Assembly (NCBI GenBank): GCA_937967505.1
Contig: CALCJM010000014.1
Location: forward strand, 1-64,000
Reading direction: 5' to 3'
Length of the DNA stretch: 64,000 nucleotides
Source of the DNA: an uncultured Pirellulaceae bacterium
Lineage (GTDB): Bacteria; Planctomycetota; Planctomycetia; Pirellulales; Pirellulaceae
Part shown: piece after piece, positions 1 to 6,297 of the stretch
Layout: every line of letters begins with the position of its first letter
How positions within the stretch are numbered: the stretch's first letter is position 1
Notes under the pieces: generated by a model
What the model saw: the letters and a program-made list of their open reading frames with translations, nothing else
Told to the model about the DNA's origin: nothing
The model's database searches: none
Made by a program: the position numbers and the translations under genes

Positions 1-197
1 AGCAGCCGCTGAAACCGTCGTGCTTCGCACTCCATAAGTTCACGCCCGTGCCGGGCGTACGCAGTGTTCCGCCGCGTGGTGGAATCTATCGCTTCGGTCA
101 CGCGGAATGCGCGGCGGTTTCAGTTGGAACATCAACTCCAAGAAGTTCCGCCGACTGGAACGCGTTTTCGTTTACGAAACGTCGCTAGTCGGCGGCG
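1..197. other. Highly structured non-coding stretch
   Basis: No convincing gene. The stretch is packed with inverted repeats. Positions 9-17 pair perfectly with 115-123 and can extend to 9-23/109-123 with G-U pairs only if the plus strand is transcribed. Enclosed are hairpins at 20-30, 42-58 (7-bp stem) and 72-78/99-105 (7-bp stem). A separate long hairpin follows: CCGCCGACT at 149-157 pairs with AGTCGGCGG at 187-195 around an inner CGTTTTCG/CGAAACG stem. It lies immediately downstream of the stop codon of the minus-strand gene at 198-690. It could be a structured RNA, a bidirectional terminator or a recombination site. Confidence 0.5.
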
Positions 198-690
198 TTA
201 GGCAATGCCTTCAGTTGCAACAAGTGAGTACAAGCATTCTCGCAGCCACGGAGTAAGTTGCATGCAGCCATTGCCGGTTACAAGGCGATAGCTGGGGTTT
301 GCCGTAAATTTCCCGACGACACTATTTTCGATCTCATACGTTCCTATGATGTCTTCGGTCGGTATTTCGGCGTTCACATCTGGAGAACGTTGGTCAATCA
401 GGACTGCTTTTCGTTCACTTATTAGAGCGGCGAACTCAATCAACTGTGGGTCTAATCGCTCTCTACAGATGTTGTGAATAGCATCAACGAAACCCGAATA
501 CGCAATGAACTGCTCTGGTGTAACGGAACCATTGGGTTCCGTTAAAAATCCACAGATGCTTTCTTTCGGCAACCCAATACGTGATACCAACTCAGGTTTC
601 AACCACGTTGCAACGACAACCACAGGAGCATTGTGCGGTTCGGACAGTTTTACCCATGAAGGCAAGCGAGTTTTGTCAACTTCGCATACA
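198..690 (-). pseudogene. 3' part of a small gene split by the IS1-like transposon
   Basis: This is the downstream part of a gene of unknown function whose first 26 bases lie at 5111-5136. The present open frame runs to 764, but its first 22 residues are encoded by the transposon end, so it is a chimaera. Joining 5136-5111 to 690-198 (removing the transposon plus one copy of the 8-bp duplication) gives 519 bases: an ATG start, 172 codons and a stop, with no frame error. The intact gene would begin one base after the stop of the immunity gene at 5138-5488. By position it is another immunity or accessory gene of the toxin array. No domain was recognised. Confidence 0.8.
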
Positions 691-698
691 GTAAGTTC
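691..698. repeat. Target-site duplication, left copy
   Basis: GTAAGTTC, repeated exactly and in the same orientation at 5111-5118, directly outside the terminal inverted repeats of the transposon. Eight bases fits IS1-family insertion. Confidence 0.9.
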
Positions 699-722
699 GG
701 TAACGCGCCGCTGATTGCGTGG
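699..722 (+). repeat. Left terminal inverted repeat
   Basis: A 24-bp sequence, the perfect reverse complement of 5087-5110. It lies 2 bp beyond the transposase stop codon. The initial GGT is typical of IS1-family ends. Confidence 0.9.
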
Positions 723-724
723 TT

Positions 725-1678
725 CTAAATTATTTCCCACTCGGAAATTTCTCGGATAGTCCACTTTCGATCAGTCAAACCCGCACTAATCGCCGGAGTT
801 GTTTTGACCGTCGAATGTTTCTTGCTGAAATTATAGAAGCAAATCCAAATTGACAACATGGCACGGTGAACATCTACGTCTTTGCTATATCCAACTGACA
901 GGCGATTAAACCGTTTTAAAGCTGTCCGCACGGTTAAATTGAATCGCTCTACGTAGCTGGTTGAGCATCGATTCATGTCAGGATTGCCAAACTGGCTGAT
1001 GCGCTCGACGGTGTTTATCTGAGCCGGGCTGTAGCGCTTCTCAATCTGCTCGTTCTTGTAGGTTTTGATTAAAATCGAGTAGTCAACGTCGCTCAAGAAC
1101 TTGAACGGGATTCCATGCTTGTAAGCCGGTAGTCCATCGCTCGTGATCTGGACGCGGCCAGCGATTGAACGTCGCAGCTTGGTCAGGAATGTATCAGCAG
1201 TCTCGCCCGTGCGTCGTCCAGACTCGTAAGCCAAGACAAGCTTTGAATCTGCGCAGATGCCAAAGAACGTCCAGCAGTCCCCCACGTATCCCTTGAGCTT
1301 TGTTTTGGTTCGGTTGCGCTCAAGGCAGCCTACCTTTTCCCAGATTTCATCCACTTCCGCCACGTTGCAATCGACATCCTTAACGTACTCATCAAAGAAT
1401 CGTTCGCACTTCGCTCCAACGAGCTTGATGGCCTTGGTGATCGTCGTGTGTTTCAATCCAGTGATCCGACTGGCGGCTGCAACTGCGGTTCCTTCGCAAA
1501 GCAGATTCAAAGCCAAGAACACTTTGTCAGGATCGGCCTGCATATCGCCTAGCGGGCCGCTTGGAACGTGCTTGTCAGAGATTGTCGCTTTACAATCTCG
1601 GCACTTCCAGCGTTGTGAGCCGTTGCGATTCTTGCCGTGTTTATTCTTGTTTTTGTGTTCACATACGAGGGCTATCAT
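725..1678 (-). CDS. IS1-family-like DDE transposase
   Basis: A 317-residue transposase expected to cut and join the ends of the surrounding element. The N-terminus has a C-x-H...CxxC zinc-ribbon-like motif (Cys6, His8, Cys26, Cys29), followed by a helix-turn-helix-like segment (about residues 62-85). The catalytic triad is visible as VDEIW (Asp110), SDGLPAY (Asp181) and SYVERFN (Glu244). The ATG at 1678 is preferred over an upstream in-frame ATG at 1786 because the zinc motif begins there and because a hairpin with an AAAGG ribosome site lies just upstream. It is a single open frame without the programmed shift of classical IS1. The stop lies 2 bp inside the left inverted repeat. Confidence 0.85.
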   Translation of the reverse strand: MIALVCEHKNKNKHGKNRNGSQRWKCRDCKATISDKHVPSGPLGDMQADPDKVFLALNLLCEGTAVAAASRITGLKHTTITKAIKLVGAKCERFFDEYVKDVDCNVAEVDEIWEKVGCLERNRTKTKLKGYVGDCWTFFGICADSKLVLAYESGRRTGETADTFLTKLRRSIAGRVQITSDGLPAYKHGIPFKFLSDVDYSILIKTYKNEQIEKRYSPAQINTVERISQFGNPDMNRCSTSYVERFNLTVRTALKRFNRLSVGYSKDVDVHRAMLSIWICFYNFSKKHSTVKTTPAISAGLTDRKWTIREISEWEII

Positions 1679-1683
1679 TGTTT

Positions 1684-1701
1684 CGCCTTTGCCTAAAGGC
1701 G
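1684..1701 (-). promoter_or_regulatory. Hairpin covering the transposase ribosome site
   Basis: On the minus strand CGCCTTT-AGGC-AAAGGCG forms a perfect 7-bp stem ending 5 bases before the ATG at 1678. The only Shine-Dalgarno-like sequence (AAAGG) lies in its 3' arm. It would mask the ribosome site, a strategy known from other insertion sequences to limit translation from read-through transcripts. Confidence 0.45.
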
Positions 1702-1862
1702 CATCAACTCTAGAATGCAGTTGCGTTGACTGGCTTCTGGTGTTGACGCACCGGATGTCACGAGCCCCGTTCAGTTGCTTCAACAACTGGACGGGAGTTT
1801 TATAACGCTGCCCCTAGTATCTGGGCGCGTAGTGACACCTTTGGTCCGTTCGAAAGAAAAAG

Positions 1863-1946
1863 CGGCAAATTGAGGAATCGAACCTAATCCATTAGGGATT
1901 CACGAGAGTATAGGGCTCGTTGCTGAACCATCAGCGACAACCTGCC
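1863..1946 (-). ncRNA. tRNA-like fold, possibly a pseudo-tRNA
   Basis: The minus strand can fold as an 84-nt class II tRNA-like shape. The acceptor is GGCAGGT paired with ATTTGCC (two G-U pairs) plus a G discriminator. U8 and GG at 18-19 are present. The D-arm hairpin is shifted by two bases. The anticodon stem ACGAG/CTCGT encloses a 9-base loop CCCTATACT. There is a variable arm AATCC/GGATT and a T-loop TTCGATT on a stem with one mismatch. No 3' CCA is encoded. The oversized anticodon loop and shifted D-arm make it a degenerate tRNA or tRNA mimic. With the canonical numbering the anticodon would read CTA. Confidence 0.3.
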
Positions 1947-1949
1947 ATC

Positions 1950-1977
1950 GACGCTGGCCGCAAAGCCAGCGTCTTTT
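1950..1977 (+). terminator. Hairpin, weak plus-strand terminator
   Basis: GACGCTGGC pairs with GCCAGCGTC around the loop CGCAAA, followed by TTTT. It sits directly beside the 5' end of the tRNA-like fold on the other strand and could instead be part of that RNA. Confidence 0.3.
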
Positions 1978-2005
1978 GGTTGGTTCAATCAGAAAACGAT
2001 TGACT

Positions 2006-2065
2006 CTATATAGGCACCCCACTACACTTGCGCAGAACAACTCCGTAAACAGTTTGCCAGTACAT
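2006..2065 (-). CDS. Possible 19-residue peptide
   Basis: A short ORF (starts MYWQTVYG, ends SGVPI) preceded by a strong Shine-Dalgarno-like AAAGGAG spaced 6 bases from the ATG, downstream of the leader RNA and upstream of the transposase. No homology is claimed. It could be a leader peptide or chance. Confidence 0.2.
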   Translation of the reverse strand: MYWQTVYGVVLRKCSGVPI

Positions 2066-2190
2066 GGCACACTCCTTTGATTTAGGGATCGGATTGTCAG
2101 AAGGCCCAGCGACTGCGAATCGCTTGGGTCTTCACTCATTTAAGAGCATTGATTTTTCATTACATTGTTCTCTCCTTTGTAGATGGACAT

Positions 2191-2228
2191 AAAAAAAGAC
2201 CGTGCAAAGCGTTTTGCTTTGCACGGTC
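2191..2228 (-). terminator. Strong intrinsic terminator of the leader RNA
   Basis: On the minus strand GACCGTGCAAAGC and GCTTTGCACGGTC form a perfect 13-bp stem with a 5-base loop, followed by seven T. Directly after it come AAAGGAG and the overlapping ATGTAATG. Confidence 0.75.
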
Positions 2229-2395
2229 CGTATGTTCGGTTTCCGATGTTTTGCGATACGCTGGGGTTCTGCGTATCGCATTGCAGAAAAAATTCACCAG
2301 TGGCCGCTGGGCACAAAAAAAGCCGTAGCCCCTTTTGTTACCACACAACAAGGACACGGCTTCTCTTGATTGGATTGTGTTTTTGTTGTGTGGTG
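2191..2395 (-). ncRNA. Structured leader or small RNA with nested hairpins
   Basis: Transcript predicted from the promoter at 2401-2427 to the terminator at 2191-2228, about 205 nt. Near the 5' end 2383-2394 pairs perfectly with 2340-2351 (12 bp). The loop of that stem contains AGCCGT (2361-2356), which can pair with ACGGCT (2326-2321) followed by seven U, so the two pairings form either a pseudoknot or alternative terminator/antiterminator states. A third hairpin, TGCGATACGC/GCGTATCGCA (2252-2261/2271-2280), precedes the final terminator. No protein of matching size is evident. It lies upstream of the tRNA-like fold and the transposase on the same strand, so it may be an attenuator or a free small RNA. 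Confidence 0.5.
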
Positions 2396-2400
2396 ATTTC

Positions 2401-2427
2401 ATTATAGGGCTTCTCTGAGAATGTCAA
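2401..2427 (-). promoter_or_regulatory. Consensus sigma-70-type promoter
   Basis: On the minus strand TTGACA (2427-2422) and TATAAT (2406-2401) are both perfect consensus hexamers with a 15-base spacer (16 if TTTGAC is used). Transcription should start near 2395, at the first base of the leader hairpin. Confidence 0.6.
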
Positions 2428-2435
2428 ACAAATTC

Positions 2436-2545
2436 TCAAAGGTTTTCGCGTCGTCCCAGTGCATCGCCAAGCGACTTCTTTAGAGTCCTTTCGCCTGTTA
2501 CTGGTTGATGCCCGCGCTCCAGCATCTCCACGACCAATGTCCAGC
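2436..2545 (-). pseudogene. Fragment similar to the tail after the winged-helix gene
   Basis: Only the 3' end of a gene remains: a stretch ending LKKSLGDALGRRENL preceded by VEMLERGHQPVTGERT. It closely matches the VEMLQRGFVPVNGKATFKKS stretch at 4250-4401 in the same element. It abuts a transposase fragment on the other strand, so it appears to be the debris of an older, related element. Confidence 0.55.
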
Positions 2546-2550
2546 CAAAA

Positions 2551-2796
2551 TCAATTGAAAAGGCTTCACGGTTCGGCAACCCAGATATGGCGATGGCCTC
2601 AACGTCGTTTGTCGAAAACTTCAACCTTCAGTTGAGAATGGGGCTGAGGCGGTTCACGCGGCTGACGAACGCGTTCTCAAAATCACTGGACCACCACCGG
2701 GCGATGCAGGCAATCTACATTGCAAACTTCAATTTTTGCCGTAAACACGGAACGCTGAAGAAAACGCCAGCAATGGCAGTAAAGCTGCGCAGCTAA
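2551..2796 (+). pseudogene. C-terminal fragment of a second IS1-like transposase
   Basis: An open frame encodes FGNPDMAMASTSFVENFN and continues through an HRAM...FNFCRKHGT region. It parallels the C-terminal part of the intact transposase (FGNPDMNRCSTSYVERFN, HRAM...FYNFSKKHST). The catalytic Glu (FVENFN) is kept but the two Asp residues and the N-terminus are absent. There is no credible start. It is in the opposite orientation to the intact transposase and is a non-functional relic. Confidence 0.75.
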
Positions 2797-3074
2797 GATT
2801 TATTTTTCGGCTCGTCATCAAATACAGGCGTTCTCTCGACCTTTGATTCGTATGCTTCGATATCGCTTACACGTCGCCTCTGGCTGTTTATATGATTTTG
2901 TGTCTGGGCCTTATTAAGTTGCTTAAAGACGTAAGAGATCGCGAAAACTGGCAAGAGTGCCAACAAGAAAATCCTAGTGAAAGCTTCAACAAGTTCTTCC
3001 ATAACCGAAAATTGAGTTCTGTTGTTCAATAACATAAACACAATTATCGACATGACAAAAATAAATGACAACAT
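2793..3074 (-). CDS. Small membrane protein, unknown function
   Basis: 93 residues with an N-terminal membrane segment (LSFIFVMSIIVFMLL) and a second one (IFLLALLPVFAISYVF, about residues 35-50), followed by a charged cytoplasmic tail. A good ribosome site (AGGAAAG) lies 4 bases before the ATG. It is cargo of the IS1-like transposon and overlaps the end of the transposase relic by a few bases. No family recognised. Confidence 0.55.
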   Translation of the reverse strand: MLSFIFVMSIIVFMLLNNRTQFSVMEELVEAFTRIFLLALLPVFAISYVFKQLNKAQTQNHINSQRRRVSDIEAYESKVERTPVFDDEPKNKS

Positions 3075-3207
3075 TGAACTTTCCTAGCATGCCGTTTCGT
3101 TAAGTAGTTTTTCGATACTCCACACCGAATCATCAGTTCCATGGTTGTTGGCGTGATCCCAGCAGTTAAACTCAGATCTTTGGTTTGCGAAACTAAAGGT
3201 AACTGTG

Positions 3208-3423
3208 ATGAAAACGAAAACATGCCCAAATTGTGGCCAATCGGCAAACAAAAAGGCAAAAACCTGCCCCTTTTGCAAACGTAAATTTGGAGTAACTGGC
3301 GGCCTTGAGCGTGCCGGAACTAGCATGTTTATGATGGGGTTCTATATCATCTGCATCTGCATTCCGTGCGTTGGATGGGTGATTGGCGCCATCGTCTACG
3401 CAATTCGCAGCAAGCAGTCTTAG
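3208..3423 (+). CDS. Zinc-ribbon plus membrane-anchor peptide
   Basis: About 71 residues. The N-terminus has two CxxC pairs (CPNCGQ and CPFCKRK) that form a zinc ribbon, followed by a hydrophobic C-terminal half (MGFYIICICIPCVGWVIGAIVYA) that is one membrane helix or a hairpin. AAAGG lies about 9 bases before the ATG; a GTG three bases upstream could also be used. Such zinc-ribbon/membrane miniproteins are widespread but functionally unassigned. It is the only intact plus-strand gene in the transposon. Confidence 0.65.
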   Translation: MKTKTCPNCGQSANKKAKTCPFCKRKFGVTGGLERAGTSMFMMGFYIICICIPCVGWVIGAIVYAIRSKQS

Positions 3424-3454
3424 CCATGCACGCATCCATCCATATCACGTTTCA

Positions 3455-4138
3455 TTACTTCAAGTCCTTCTCACTGAGGTTGTCAATTACGCCTTGGAGC
3501 CACGCACTCGTTGCTATCTCTGGCTTGTCGTGTTTAAGTCTGAAATTCAGGGCTTGGGCGTGGCTACTCTTGAGAGACCCACTGACGTATTCCTTTAGCT
3601 CGACTCTCCAGTCAGTTTCTTGAGACACCGACAGGCTAAATGAATTCATGGCTTTGCTATGCGACACCATCAGTTCTGCCAACGGCGACATATTTTTAGG
3701 AGTTGGTATTCTCTCAAACAGGTCCGTTAGCTTTTTCCTGACTGTCTCCAGTCGTTCTGACTCTTGCTTCGCAGGATCGGGAATAGGATCATTACCAACA
3801 CGATCACTGTTGCTGATCGTCGTTCTATCTACTGGTTGCTTCGAACCCCATAATCGCATTGCCAAAAGCGCGAAAAGGCAAACTATCGCAGACAACGCAC
3901 ACAAATGCTGAAACCACTCAGCGCCGAAAACAGGCAGGCCAGAATACCAATCATCAATTGAGTTCACAAATCCCATGCTTGACGCCGCCGATAGTACATA
4001 ACTTGGTATTGCTAAAAGAGCGCTGACTCCGCAGGCCCAACCCATCCAGTTGGGTGCTGGCGGAATCCTCTGTAGCACGTCTCCCATTGCCATCGTCCTT
4101 GCTTTTGAATTGGCAAGCGAGTACAATGCAATCATCAC
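3455..4138 (-). CDS. Two-helix membrane protein, unknown function
   Basis: 227 residues with two membrane segments (about residues 31-58 and 73-95). A long, charged, mostly helical C-terminal domain follows (ESERLETVRKKLTDLFERI and onward). No recognised domain. It starts at tandem ATG codons near 4138. It is cargo within the transposon, with the hairpin at 4168-4199 just upstream. Confidence 0.5.
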   Translation of the reverse strand: MMIALYSLANSKARTMAMGDVLQRIPPAPNWMGWACGVSALLAIPSYVLSAASSMGFVNSIDDWYSGLPVFGAEWFQHLCALSAIVCLFALLAMRLWGSKQPVDRTTISNSDRVGNDPIPDPAKQESERLETVRKKLTDLFERIPTPKNMSPLAELMVSHSKAMNSFSLSVSQETDWRVELKEYVSGSLKSSHAQALNFRLKHDKPEIATSAWLQGVIDNLSEKDLK

Positions 4139-4167
4139 AATTGAGTGTTCTCGCTTGAGAATTAATT

Positions 4168-4200
4168 AAGCCGTCAGACGCCAATCTGACGGCTTTTTTA
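4168..4200 (+). terminator. Hairpin terminator, plus strand
   Basis: AAGCCGTCAGA pairs with TCTGACGGCTT around a six-base loop, followed by a run of T. The opposite strand also has A/T-rich flanks, so it may act in both directions and insulate the genes on either side. Confidence 0.55.
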
Positions 4201-4249
4201 TTGTCTCAAAAGTTTGGCAGCTTTCAATGGTCGATTTCAGCCATCATTC

Positions 4250-4401
4250 CACTGGATTGATGCACCAGTTGGATTCTCTTTCAGTGAACACCTCACTTCG
4301 CCCCATCGCCGACCTTAGTGACTTCTTAAACGTCGCTTTCCCATTGACTGGAACAAAGCCGCGCTGCAACATCTCCACGGCCAGAACTCTCAAATCTACA
4401 G
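4250..4401 (-). pseudogene. Detached tail sequence after the winged-helix gene
   Basis: The frame of the gene at 4403-5035 continues past its TGA stop into a coding-like stretch (DLRVLAVEMLQRGFVPV, then KKSLRSAMGRSEVF) ending in TGA near 4250. It matches the fragment at 2436-2545. Either the TGA is a mutation that truncated a longer protein, or this is the end of a separate decayed gene. Confidence 0.45.
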
Positions 4402-4402
4402 T

Positions 4403-5035
4403 TCACGAAGAACCACCTTGGCGGCATTTTGCTTTCCAGTAGCCTTCATCCACCTCTCTGAACTTATCAGGTCGGCTTTTCAGCACTCTGGCCACTTCAC
4501 CAACAGCGCTACTGGGATCGGACTTTAGCGCTTGGCCGTTTTCGATCAGCCAGACGCAGATCTCAACTGGCCTCATTGGTGCGTTATTTTGCCTCAGAAC
4601 GTCTATCACGATTTTGGCTAATGGAGGAAGGGGTTCGTCAGCATCGACGTGTAGGCGTGCGTATCGTTTGACCAAACGGCTGTCAGGATTGATTACTTCC
4701 TTGAACCGGTCGGCAGCTTTGATCATTAGCCGCAGCGTGTTCCGCAAGTTCCTAGTCTCTGGAGGGTGGTTGCTCGAACGATTTACGGCTTCAACCAGCT
4801 CATTGAAAGTGAATATTTCGTCTTGGGGCGCTGCTTGGTCGATCACGTCTTTGGTTGGGTTGAGCGTGCGACGTGGACGGCTCGCATTTGCAGGATCTAC
4901 GCTGGATAGATCCCGTTCCAATCGCTTGATCTGCTCAAGACGTTCGTCGTAAGCTGTCTTGCTGGATTGAATGTCCTGGTCCCGTTTGGCGCGGGCAAGG
5001 ATTCGCAGGTGTTCGAATGTTGATTTTGCGTTCAT
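4403..5035 (-). CDS. Winged-helix (HARE-HTH-like) protein, transposon cargo
   Basis: 210 residues. The N-terminal third is a basic coiled-coil-like segment (EHLRILARAKRDQDIQSS...ERLEQIKRLERDL). The C-terminal part (about 140-205: PLAKIVIDVLRQNNAPMRP...EVARVLKSRPDKFREV...GYWK) has the spacing of a winged helix, most like HARE-HTH domains that couple DNA binding to effectors. It is the gene nearest the right end of the transposon. It might regulate the element or bind its ends. The frame continues beyond the TGA (see 4250-4401), so the protein may be slightly truncated. Confidence 0.5.
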   Translation of the reverse strand: MNAKSTFEHLRILARAKRDQDIQSSKTAYDERLEQIKRLERDLSSVDPANASRPRRTLNPTKDVIDQAAPQDEIFTFNELVEAVNRSSNHPPETRNLRNTLRLMIKAADRFKEVINPDSRLVKRYARLHVDADEPLPPLAKIVIDVLRQNNAPMRPVEICVWLIENGQALKSDPSSAVGEVARVLKSRPDKFREVDEGYWKAKCRQGGSS

Positions 5036-5086
5036 AATGACGCATGATTCAACTTATCGCAGCAGGTTCAAGGGTGGGTGGGGCAC

Positions 5087-5110
5087 CCACGCAATCAGCG
5101 GCGCGTTACC
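5087..5110 (-). repeat. Right terminal inverted repeat
   Basis: A perfect 24-bp reverse complement of 699-722, directly followed by the right copy of the target duplication. Confidence 0.9.
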
Positions 5111-5118
5111 GTAAGTTC
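5111..5118. repeat. Target-site duplication, right copy
   Basis: GTAAGTTC, identical to 691-698. Part of the 5' end of the interrupted gene. Confidence 0.9.
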
Positions 5119-5136
5119 GAGCGCGTCATTGGTCAT
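5111..5136 (-). pseudogene. 5' end of the gene split by the transposon
   Basis: ATG plus seven further codons and two bases (MTNDALEL...), starting one base after the stop of the upstream immunity gene. The continuation is at 690-198. The tight spacing places the intact gene at the end of the toxin/immunity operon. Confidence 0.8.
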
Positions 5137-5137
5137 T

Positions 5138-5488
5138 TCATTTTCCATGGGCATTATCGTAATGCGTTTCCAAGCCATTCCAAAGTAACTCGTTAATCGC
5201 TTCTCGTAACTCCTCCGCCATCGTCGAAACTGTAGCTCCAAGTTCTTTCGATTGTTTTGAATAGTGATCCACGGTGTTTTCGATTTCCCACGGCAACTCA
5301 AAAAGGCATGCAACGGCCAAACGATCAATACGATCGTCGGAATTTACAGATCGCGAAATCGCACTGATTGCTTCCATGAGCCGCGCAAACTTGTTTTTGT
5401 CAACTTGATTCTCGCGAATCAAGACTGCATAGCCGTCTGGCTTCAAACATTCTTCGACAATAACTTGCTTGGCTTGCTCAAATGTCAT
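5138..5488 (-). CDS. Putative immunity protein for the ART-like tip
   Basis: 116 residues, acidic and mostly helical, no signal peptide, no recognised family. The start overlaps the stop of the preceding toxin tip in the ATGA arrangement (5485-5488), the classic organisation of polymorphic toxin tip and immunity gene. The assignment rests on this linkage. It would bind and neutralise the ADP-ribosyltransferase-like tip in the cytoplasm. Confidence 0.55.
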   Translation of the reverse strand: MTFEQAKQVIVEECLKPDGYAVLIRENQVDKNKFARLMEAISAISRSVNSDDRIDRLAVACLFELPWEIENTVDHYSKQSKELGATVSTMAEELREAINELLWNGLETHYDNAHGK

Positions 5489-5866
5489 TTTTTGCCCTGA
5501 ATGATCTTAATGGCTTCAGGCGGAATCGGTGGGTTTGGCCCACCAATGTCACGAATCAAAACTTCTTGGTGAGATTTGGTTCGAGAGAACACACGTCCCC
5601 TGCCGACGCCCTGAGATGCGCCAACAACCTCGCCCGGAACTTTGTTCAGGTCAATTCCAACAACGCTATTTCCTCTGTTGGACAAGCCCTCAGCTTTGGA
5701 TTGGTCCTTCGTTGCAGAGATAAGATCGCTCTGCTTCTTGCCCATGGCATCGCTGCCGACCTTGGTATTGGCTCCGGGTGCTCTTGCCCGAAGTCCTTGT
5801 GTTACATCTTCGCCTTCACGCAAGGCACGGCACGGAACACTTCATTCTTGGGGCAAAGCTTTAATC
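5485..5866 (-). pseudogene. Orphan ADP-ribosyltransferase-like toxin tip, frameshifted
   Basis: A C-terminal toxin module without its RHS-type carrier. The R-S-E pattern of ADP-ribosyltransferases is visible: VFRALREGED (Arg), a Ser in DLISATKDQSKA, and Glu in SHQEVLIRDI, with PEAIKII at the end. The Arg segment is out of frame. A 5-bp tandem duplication (GGCAC twice on the plus strand, 5824-5834) shifts KNEVFRA away from LREGEDV; removing one copy restores KNEVFRALREGED. The remaining frame (112 codons to 5823) lacks a good start. Such orphan tips can be recombined onto a full-length toxin. Function by motif only. Confidence 0.6.
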
Positions 5867-5868
5867 AA

Positions 5869-6294
5869 TTAAAGCGTGTACGGTACCATCTCATTTGTAA
5901 ACTCATCCCAATCCCCTTTGCGGAACAACGAGACGGCTCTTTCGCTCGAGTCCATTTCACCAATACCCGTTAGCGAGACGCCAAGATCAAGTAGGACCAC
6001 GGCTCCAAAGCATATTTTTGGCGAATTGTCTCGTTGGCATAGTTCCTTGAGTCCTTCTTCGGTCCATGAAATGCCTATGCCGTTCAAGGAAAAACCACAT
6101 TCTTCCTCGATGGTAATTTCTCTAAATCTCCCACTTGCGAGACAGATCACGAACCCGTCGTAGTGAAAAAGTTCCTCACCACTCCGATTTGTCCGTGTCA
6201 TTTTTGGTGCCCCAAATGCGGATCTGACCGCATCGGCGTTTGCACCGAAACTCAGGTTTTGCAGCCCTTCATAACTTGTTGCATTTATGTCCAT
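5869..6294 (-). CDS. Putative immunity protein for the Hint-linked tip
   Basis: 141 residues, acidic, no membrane segment. It begins 7 bases after the stop of the preceding toxin tip, with AAGGA about 10 bases before the ATG. No immunity family was recognised; the role is inferred from position and size. It probably protects kin cells from the toxin module encoded directly upstream. Confidence 0.55.
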   Translation of the reverse strand: MDINATSYEGLQNLSFGANADAVRSAFGAPKMTRTNRSGEELFHYDGFVICLASGRFREITIEEECGFSLNGIGISWTEEGLKELCQRDNSPKICFGAVVLLDLGVSLTGIGEMDSSERAVSLFRKGDWDEFTNEMVPYTL

Positions 6295-6297
6295 AAA

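Larger units (their letters stand above)
699..5110. mobile_element. IS1-like transposon with cargo, 4,412 bp
   Basis: The element starts at 699 with GGTAACGCGCCGCTGATT and ends at 5110 with its reverse complement. The inverted repeats (699-722 and 5087-5110) are identical over 24 bases. It is flanked by the 8-bp direct repeat GTAAGTTC. It contains an IS1-like DDE transposase next to the left end and about 3.4 kb of cargo: a leader RNA, a tRNA-like fold, a zinc-ribbon peptide, two other small membrane proteins, a winged-helix-like protein and remnants of a related transposase. The target gene is reconstituted in frame by excision. IS1-family elements normally carry little or no cargo, so this resembles a transporter IS. 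Confidence 0.88.

Noticed and set aside
191-203. Integron attC-like core GTTAGGC next to a palindrome
   Set aside because: Only one core is present; no matching RYYYAAC/GTTRRRY partner at the other side of the hairpin, no integrase, and the neighbouring genes are explained by a toxin operon plus a transposon.
1900-2139. 79-codon minus-strand ORF between leader RNA and transposase
   Set aside because: It runs through the tRNA-like fold, has no family-like sequence and a poor start.
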